Below, in pieces: positions 56,913 through 64,000 of a stretch of DNA of 64,000 nt (position 1 is its first letter; every line of letters starts with the position of its first letter). The translations under genes and the position numbers were made by a program. Below the pieces are notes generated by a model that did no database searches, had not been told where the DNA came from, and saw only the letters and a list, made by a program, of their open reading frames with translations. The DNA lies in the NCBI RefSeq assembly GCF_033115175.1, contig NC_084843.1, forward strand, positions 55,468,474 to 55,532,473, in the 5' to 3' direction. This DNA is from Lepus europaeus. Taxonomy: Eukaryota > Chordata > Mammalia > Lagomorpha > Leporidae.

Positions 56913-59074
56913 GAGAGCAAACATGTCAAAATACTTTCTACAACATTTGAAACAATTTTTAAAATCTAATCAGTTTCCTTTTATCAATTAAAATTCTTTA
57001 ACAATAAGCTGTCACATTGATTATGTACTTTAATGAGGATGATGTATATAAAGAGCAAAGCTTGATAGTGCCTCATCACCATGGGTGATTTATGTTTTTT
57101 TTTTTTTAAAAAGAGAGGGGTGGAGAGAAATTCCCTAATCCTAATGTACAACGTTTTAATGATGATATTTAAGGGATAGTGCAGTCAGATCAGGTAAATG
57201 TTCCTGGCAAGGGCTTATGCCACTACTCCTAAATATACTTTAAGTTGTTGAATATATACTGGATAACAGATAATTTTAGTCTTTCTACTATGGATTTTGA
57301 CATAAGTTAATGTTCTCAGATTGTGTCTGAGGACTTACTTTTTCATGCTTTGCCTTGCACTGTCTATACATCTATTATTTTAATTATATTCCATATATGC
57401 CTTCAGAACTATAGGTTTTTCTTATTCATCTAAAAGTCCTTTATTGATGATACTTATACAATTGAGTTGATTTAACATTGCCAATGTAATTAACTCAGAA
57501 TTTTGATAAAAAATATGGTTCTACAGTTAGAATATTTGTATTTCAAGCTATTCCTCACACATAATTGTTTTAATTCAAACATTAAAGGAGTTTAGTGAAA
57601 ATCTGAGAGGTACACTGAATTTTTGTATTATTCAGTTGTGTTAAGTGGAGGTAGTGTTTCAGAAGTGAGACATGGGGATTAGCGACAAAGGAAAATTTTA
57701 GTCGTTCTTTGTTTCATTTAGTCATGATGGATAGTGTAAGTAAGAGAAACTGTATCCTGGAACTATATGCCATGAATAAGAAACTAATATGTCAAATTTT
57801 CATGTAAATTATTTAAAATAATCAAAGAGTTAGTAAATTCAGTTTATATACGCTCTCTTTTTATTTCCCCTAAGGCAAGCTCATAGCACATATTTGGAGT
57901 TGTAAATATAGAGCTTAAAGTGTAAATTTCTAAGCAGAGCATGGCAAGGTAGATGAATGGATTCCATTAATGTCAGGGGAAGAAATGGAGTTAAATCCGT
58001 TTTTCATTTGCCTCAAAAATGAAGCCCTAAGCAAGTTTTGCAAATAGCAAGTCTTGCAAATGGCAAGAGTAATAACAGTTTAGTCATGAACCTACGGCTC
58101 TTGGTGTTAATGTACTAATTCATTAAACCAACTCTTTCCCTGACTAAAGTCATTTTGTAAGTGGTTTTTAAGCTAAAATGCCCAGCATAATGAAAGTCTA
58201 GATTTTAGCTGTTTTCTTTACCTTCCAATTTTTTTAAAGTAAAACATATTTTTCAATGTAAATCACGTTTATGACAATTTTCTTTTTTCATAAATTGTAT
58301 AAGTACTTCATGATCAAGAATTAGGTCGACAAAATGAAAAAATTCACAAGTGACATAGTGTAAATCCTTAGAAAATTTTGTTTGAGTTGAGTCATTTAAT
58401 AGCTCTAGAACAGACATCAGCAAACTGGCCTACAGCCTATATTATTTAATGTTTAATTTGTTGTATGTTGTCTGTAGCTGCTGCTTCCAAGCTGTGTTGG
58501 CACAGTCAAAGAAAAGGAAAAGAAAAGCAAGGCTTCCTTTCACTGTAGGATACAAGTGCTTGATCAGGTTGCTACAAGTGAGTCCAGTAGAAATTCTGAA
58601 CTCAATAGTCATTTCTTTCTTTCTAAATTTCTCTTAATGGGAAGATACTTCCTTTCTTTCATTAACTACCAAATGGAAAATGCTTAGTAAACCCGATGTG
58701 ATAAGGGAACAGAGATGTGTAAAAAGAAAGGAGACACTTCAGAGTCAGACCAGGCATGGGTTCCTTCAGACTCTGTTAATCTCAAGGATAAACTATGATT
58801 TATAATTGATTTACATATATATTCTTTTATTATTAAACTAGCTATGCAAAAATGGATATTATGGTATCTTCTGGTTCTGACCTCAAGTTTTAATAAGCTC
58901 CCTTGGATCAACTAAATTATAAATCTTTAATCTTTGAGCCCTAGTTATAAAATATATTTATTTTCAGTAAATTCCCAAACAGCAAAGTTTTGCTCGCCTA
59001 ACATTTTTACATAGTAAATAATAATGATATGTTTTAACTTCCTTTTTTTCCCCAAAGATTAACATCACTTGACA
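56913..59074. other. Unassigned stretch; possible decayed hAT-type fragment
   Basis: No gene recognised. At 58418-58515 the run CATCAGCAAACTGGCCTACA, TTGTATGTTGTCTGTAGCTG and CTGTGTTGGCACAGTC resembles a non-autonomous hAT-Charlie family element, badly decayed. A short 16-bp near-repeat (GCAAGTTTTGCAAATA) occurs at 58033-58068. Confidence 0.4.
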
Positions 59075-59700
59075 TTAATTACCTTCTCTAGGAAAGAGAA
59101 CCCTTGTACACTGTAGGTAAGAATGGAATTAGGGCAGCCATTGTGGGCAACAGTATAGATGTCACTCTTAACACTAAGAACATAACTAGCTTTGATATAG
59201 CAATCCTACTGCTGGGTATTTATCCAAAGGAAATGAAATCTGTCAGAGATATCTGTATTTACACATTTATTGTAGCACTATTCATAGAAGTTAAGAATTG
59301 GAAACAATTTTTGTGTTCATCAAATGATGAATATAAAAAGAAAATTCGGTCCACATACACAATGGAGTAGTATTCAAACATGAAAAAGGAGGAAATCTTA
59401 TTTGCAAGAATATGGATAGTATTGGAAGTTAGTATGCCTAGTGAAATAAGTTGGACACAGAGAAACAAGTATCACAGACTTCCATCACATGTGCAATCTC
59501 CAGAAGTTAATCCCATAGAAGTTGAAAGGAGAATGTAGGTAGCAGGGTGGGAGGGAAAGGGGAGGAAGGATGGGGAAATGTTGATTAACTGCTGCTCAGT
59601 TATGGTTAGGGGGATATTAATGTTCTGTTGTAGAGCAGGGGGATTCTAGATAATGAAAGGAAGGCTTTTAGGTATTTTGTCATAAAGTAATGTTGCCTTT
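59075..59700 (+). mobile_element. Old mammalian L1 ORF2 end and 3' UTR
   Basis: Decayed L1 C-terminal landmarks: CTACTGCTGGGTATTTATCC, TTATTGTAGCACTATTCATA, AATGGAGTAGTATTCAAACA, TAGTGAAATAAGTTGGACAC, then GAATGTAGGTAGCAGGGTGG. Older than the lagomorph-specific copies; a short frame (59104-59370) survives by chance. Confidence 0.8.
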
Positions 59701-59767
59701 GAGAAGATCAATATGTTTACCCTGACTTGAACACTATGGATTGTATACATGTATCCAAACATCTCAT

Positions 59768-60083
59768 GGGAGGTTGGCGCTGTGGCACAGTGAGTTAAAG
59801 CCCTGGCCTGGTGTGCTGCATCCCATATGGGCACCAGTTCTAGTCCCGGCTGCTCCTCTTCCAATCCAGCTCTCTGCTGTGGCCTGGGAAAGCAGTAGAA
59901 GATGGCCCAAGTCCTTGGGCCCCTGCACCTGCATGGGAGGCTTGGAAGAAGCTCCTGGCTTCAGATCAGTGCAGCTTCAGCCATTGCAGGCATCTGGGGA
60001 GTAAACCAGCAGATGGAAGACCTCTGTTTCTACCTCTCTCTGTAACTCTGTCTTTCAAATAAATACAATAAAACTTAAAAAAA
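59768..60083 (+). mobile_element. C-repeat SINE, older type
   Basis: Head GGTTGGCGCTGTGGCACAGT, middle TGGCCTGGGAAAGCAGTAGA, tail GTCTTTCAAATAAATACAAT. Possible TSD AACATCTCA / AACATCACA at the two ends. Confidence 0.92.
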
Positions 60084-60095
60084 AAGAACATCACA

Positions 60096-60445
60096 CAGAG
60101 CTGTGGCACAGTGGGCCAAGTCCCTGCCTGCCAGATGAGGAAGCAGGTGTTTGGTGTAGTTGTTAAGACAACACTTGTAATACCCACATCTCATACCAGA
60201 GTGCCCGAGTTCAAGTATTGGCTCTGCTTTCTATCCAGTTCCCTACTAATGAACACCTTAGGAAGCAGCATGTGATGGCTCAAGTACCTGGGTCTATGCC
60301 ACCCAAAAGAGAGACCCGGATGGAGTTCCATCCTTGCTTTGGCCTATTACAGGATGGCTGTTGTGGGCATTTGGTGAATGAACTAGCAAATAGAAGAAAC
60401 TCTGTCTCTCTCCCTCTCCTTACCTCACCCCCAAAAATATGCTAG
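60096..60445 (+). mobile_element. Old C-SINE with a second SINE head scrap in front
   Basis: Positions 60096-60134 (GCTGTGGCACAGTGGGCCAA) look like the first 40 bases of a C-SINE. From about 60140 a separate, older copy runs through TTGTTAAGACAACACTTGTA, GTGATGGCTCAAGTACCTGG and CTGTCTCTCTCCCTC. Confidence 0.75.
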
Positions 60446-60447
60446 AT

Positions 60448-60712
60448 GGTGCCTGCACCCCACACCAAAGAACCTGGGTTCATTTCCAAGATTTGGCTCC
60501 TGAAACTGTCTTCCTGCTAATGCTGACCCTAGGATGCAGTGGAGATGGATCAAAGTAATTAAGTTCCTGCCACCCATATGGGAGACTTGGATTATGTTCT
60601 CAGCTCCTCACTTCAGCCAAGGTCAGCACAGGTGCATGAGCATCTGGGAAATGAACAAGCAAATGGGAACTCTATGTTTCTATCTGTCTCAAAAAGATGA
60701 TTATTAGAAAAG
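60448..60712 (+). mobile_element. Old C-SINE-related copy
   Basis: Third SINE in a row: GGTGCCTGCACCCCACACCA, CTGTCTTCCTGCTAATGCTG, CACCCATATGGGAGACTTGG, ATCTGGGAAATGAACAAGCA. Diverged. Confidence 0.75.
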
Positions 60713-61457
60713 TAGGAATATAGTTACAACTACTTAATATTGGTAAGAATTATTTTTGTAAACTCATTATACACATGTACTCATACACAAAATATACAAT
60801 AGTATCCATATCATTATTTTGAAGTAGAAATTATAAATTAAACTTTTTCAAATATTAATTTCACTATAATTCCCAGAGTCCAATCCACTAATTATAGTAT
60901 AAGTAATAAATACTTCTTGCAGTGAAATTAATCATATATTAGAATTAGTTTGGATAACAAGGTTAATCTACTAAAGTTCCACTATCAATGATGCTAATAT
61001 CCTTATTGAATTCTAATCAAGCTCTATGCATAAATTCTAATTGTTCTTACCAAACTGAGTAGTCAAGGTATCTGACCATCATGTACCTTGAGTCTTACAC
61101 TGGAGACTTTTCAATTTAACCAAAGCATTGCTTTGGACTTGTGATATGCATCCTTGTTTGAAAAGATTTTAAGGTACCATACACAATTACACACTGAACA
61201 AGAGGCAATCTATAAGTCTTTTCCAGATAGTGAAAATACTTTAGTATTTCATTTAATATATAAATACGTTATAGAAATGTAGTTTACAAATCATAACATT
61301 GGTTATGAGGTTTCAACATAATCCATTATGCAAGAAAAAAACTAGCTTTAAAATACAAAAATTTATTTATAACAACAATTCTAGAAGCATTAACAGCATT
61401 TATAAATTTTTAAATTGTCTAGAGGATGACAATAAGCCAGTCTTAAGTGAATCAGGA
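60713..61457. other. Unassigned AT-rich stretch
   Basis: Nothing recognisable. Confidence 0.5.
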
Positions 61458-61736
61458 ATCTGCTGGGGAACATGTTAGCCTAGTGATTAAGCTACCAGTC
61501 AAAAGCCTGCATTACACATATAAATGCCTGGGTTCAGTTCCTGGCTCCAGATCATGACTGCAACTTCCTGCTAATGCAGATCCCTAGAAGCAAGGGTTAT
61601 AGCTCAAATATTTGGATTATAGCCACCATGGTAGAAGACTTGGGTTGAGTTTCCAGCCCCAGTTGGAATTTCAGCCCTTGCAGAAATTTGATGAGTGGAC
61701 CAACAGATGAGTAAGTCTCTTATCTTACACTGTGTC
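61458..61736 (+). mobile_element. Old C-SINE-related copy, target of composite copy 3
   Basis: Contains ACATGTTAGCCTAGTGATTA, GGGTTCAGTTCCTGGCTCCA, CTTCCTGCTAATGCAGATCC, GAGTGGACCAACAGATGAGT. The next element is inserted at or just past its 3' end. Confidence 0.75.
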
Positions 61737-61752
61737 AAGGGTATAGCATATG

Positions 61753-62980
61753 TCTGCCCTCAAGGAGACCCAACAGGCCAGTCCACTGCAGTGGCTTTCA
61801 ATGTGGTAAGCCTGGGCTTCAGCAGAAGTCAGCTTGTGAAGAGCCCTGGCAGCTCTGCCAAGAGTTGGATCACTGGAAATGGACCTGCCCTGGAGTCAAA
61901 GGATGCCCAGGTCAGAGCCACAGATCTTATTGGCTCTAAGCTGAAAAGCCCTTCACTCAGCCCAACTTCCAAAGTGACCACTGCAGCTGAGGGGATGGTC
62001 AAGTAGGGTCAGCAACATTGCAGGCAGAACTGTAAATTTCTTGTTAGAGATGCCACCTGCCTTTACCTGGCCAGCTCTCCTCCCAGGCCAGCTAAGTAAT
62101 GAAAGTCAACAGAGTGCCTTCCCCTAGGAGGTTCACACCTCCCTTAGGATGTACCCCATGTGAAGAGATAGATAGGTCTGAGCCTCTTAACTTACAAGGC
62201 CTAAAGCCCAACAGATTATTATCAAGTCCCTTCTATCAGGTTCTATTTGCCTCTCAATCAGAAACTTAATTGTAGCTTAGACAGAACCTTTCTTAGCTCC
62301 TCTAATAATGACTCTGTCCTTTGTTCTAGACCCTGTCTAGCACACTTGGGCCTCATTCCTTTGTAATCATAACCTCTACTCTACCACCAATGGCTCTACT
62401 CCCAACCTGTGTGTACTGATGGTCCTCTTCCCCACTTAATGCTGTATAATTGTTCAAACCTGGTAAATGCCACTCTTAGGATCATTGGTTACTATCCTCA
62501 TTCTGTCTTTTATGACCTTGTCTAAATATGATCAGAGTCGGTGAACTTGGAAGGCTTCCATAGCCTTGGCAACTCATGACGACAGCCTAGGGTGGTTACT
62601 GGTGCCATAAACTAGAGTGTCAATTTGTTGGGTCAACAACAGGAGTCACTGTGCACTTGCTCCTCATGTGGGATCTCTGTCCTTAATGTGCTGTACATTG
62701 TGATTTAATGCTATAACTAGTACTCAAACAGTATGTTTCACTTTGTGTTTCTATGTGGGTGCAAACTGTTGAAATCTTTACTCAATATATACTAAATTGA
62801 TCTTCTGTATATAAAGAGAATTGAAAATGAATCTTGATGTGAATGGAAGGGAAGAGGGAGTGGGAGAGGGGAGGGTTGCGGGTGGGAGGGAAGTTATGTA
62901 AGGGGAGAAGCCATTGTAACCCATAAGCTGTACATTGAAATTTATATTCATTAAATAAAAGTTAAAAAAATAAAAATAAA
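61753..62980 (+). mobile_element. Composite element copy 3, 5'-truncated
   Basis: Begins in the gag-like region at the equivalent of 46480 in copy 2 (CTGCCCTCAAGGAGACCC). It continues through the protease-like segment (single unit), has its L1 tail from about 62509, and ends AATAAAAGTTAAAAAAATAA. The TSD AAGGGTATAGCATATG (two mismatches) is at 61737-61752 and 62981-62996. Very similar to copy 2, with a few private changes and an L1 tail G-tract at 62845-62890. Confidence 0.88.
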
Positions 62981-62996
62981 AAGGGTATAGTGTATG

Positions 62997-63704
62997 GTTA
63001 TATGTTATATGCCAAGGGTACATATGTAGACACACACACAAATAAATTCATGGGAAATAAATTTTTGAATCCCCTCCATATATGTATATATGTGTGAGTA
63101 TATTTATCAGTCATAGATGCTTCTATATTTAATCTGTTGTGATATTTAGTTTTGGCTGAAATGTTTAAGGAAAACATGGACTCACATGAATATGTAATTG
63201 GAAAATGGAATAACATTTCAGTAGACTCATCAGGTAGTTGCAGATGGTCTAATGTGATGCAACACCAAAACGTGATGAAAGGTAGTTTCTTAAAGGTTAA
63301 TTGCAAATCGCAACCAAAATCCTATCAATGATTTTCTCATTGTGTTAGTTCTCACTGATATATCCTGGACATAAGTCAACTATTTTTGATAAAATCACTG
63401 GTCAATTCTTCCTTCCGGATATACATTTATCCTAATTTAGGGAAATGGAAAGTGGAAACAGATTGCTGTAAGGTTACTTTTGCATCTTAAATGCCGCCTG
63501 AGAAAAGTGAAACCTTTAGCTTTATAGACTTTTATGGGAGTTTCTGTATTTCAGGGGAATTACACAGATAAGGACACACTGAAGATTCGTTTTAACTTCA
63601 GGTTTCCGTACTGGGTTCTTTTAGATATTACTGAGTATCACAAAATTTCCCTGGAAATTAACAGTTTACTCACAAAACCAGATGATTTTTGAAAATAACT
63701 AGTG
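62997..63704. other. Unassigned AT-rich stretch
   Basis: Nothing recognisable beyond short AT-rich and (CA)n-like runs near 63030. Confidence 0.5.
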
Positions 63705-64000
63705 AGTTGAGAATTGTGGCTTAACAGTTCAGGTCATGATTTGCCATGCTGGCATCCCATAAGAGAATGCCAAGTCAAGCCCTACTTCCTCTGCTTCCAA
63801 TCCAACTTCCTGACAATATGTCCGGAAAGGCAGTGGATGAAGGTCAAGTACTTGGACCCCTACCACCCACTTGGGACTCCCAGACAGAGTTACTAACTCT
63901 TGGCTTTGACCTGGCCTGGCTTGGCATAGCCCAGCTTCCACTGTTGTGACCATCTGGGAAGTGAACCAGTAGATGGAAATCTTTCAATTTCTCCCTTTCT
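63705..64000 (+). mobile_element. Old C-SINE-related copy, cut by the window edge
   Basis: TTGTGGCTTAACAGTTCAGG, GCTGGCATCCCATAAGAGAA, GGCAGTGGATGAAGGTCAAG, GGGAAGTGAACCAGTAGATG. The tail lies beyond base 64000. Confidence 0.8.

Overview
The window reads as vertebrate nuclear DNA from a lagomorph, most likely rabbit (Oryctolagus). It is dense in tRNA-derived C-repeat SINEs, which carry the leporid signature: a GGCCGGCGCC..GGCTCA head, a GGGTTCTAGTCCCGG box and a CTGTCAAAA or TTTCAAATAAATAAAT tail. It also carries several ages of lagomorph LINE-1 (L1), whose 3' ends finish in AATAAAAGTTTAA or AATAAAAGTTAAA. I see no host protein-coding gene, exon, rRNA, tRNA or CRISPR array. The only RNA-gene-like sequence is a U6 snRNA copy, and it is part of a retrotransposed chimera. 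Coding-like reading frames are L1 ORF1/ORF2 remnants, one decayed endogenous-retrovirus gag-pro-like segment, or chance frames.

Layout. 1-3.2 kb: an L1 carrying a twin-priming inversion, next to an older L1 3' end. 3.2-24 kb: scattered C-SINEs of both orientations, old mammalian L1 fragments, an internally deleted L1 mini-copy at 16.4 kb, and unassigned unique DNA. 24.5-29.26 kb: a 4.8-kb element with an L1-like 5' UTR and an almost open ORF1 but no ORF2. In place of ORF2 it has unassigned sequence, then a gag-pro-like retroviral segment, then an L1 3' tail. Two more 5'-truncated copies of its distal half lie at 45.97-48.02 kb and 61.75-62.98 kb, each ending in the same tail and each flanked by a target-site duplication (TSD). 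29.4-30.3 kb: an L1 3' end. 34.0-40.4 kb: an old L1 with decayed ORF1 and ORF2, carrying SINE and L1 insertions. 45.9-56.9 kb: a nested L1 complex four levels deep that includes a U6-L1 chimera. 59-61.7 kb: old L1 and a run of SINEs. The right edge cuts a SINE.

How the parts relate. Everything mobile here looks L1-driven: A-rich tails, TSDs, 5' truncation, twin-priming inversion, and RNA template switching from U6 to L1. The best candidate for something undescribed is the ORF1 / retroviral / L1-tail composite family. It looks like a non-autonomous L1 lineage (ORF1 only, in the manner of HAL1 'half-L1' elements) that has lost ORF2 and acquired retroviral sequence upstream of an L1 3' end. Three copies in 64 kb with separate TSDs show that it moved as a unit. 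Family names of old elements are from memory of consensus features; no alignment or database search was run.
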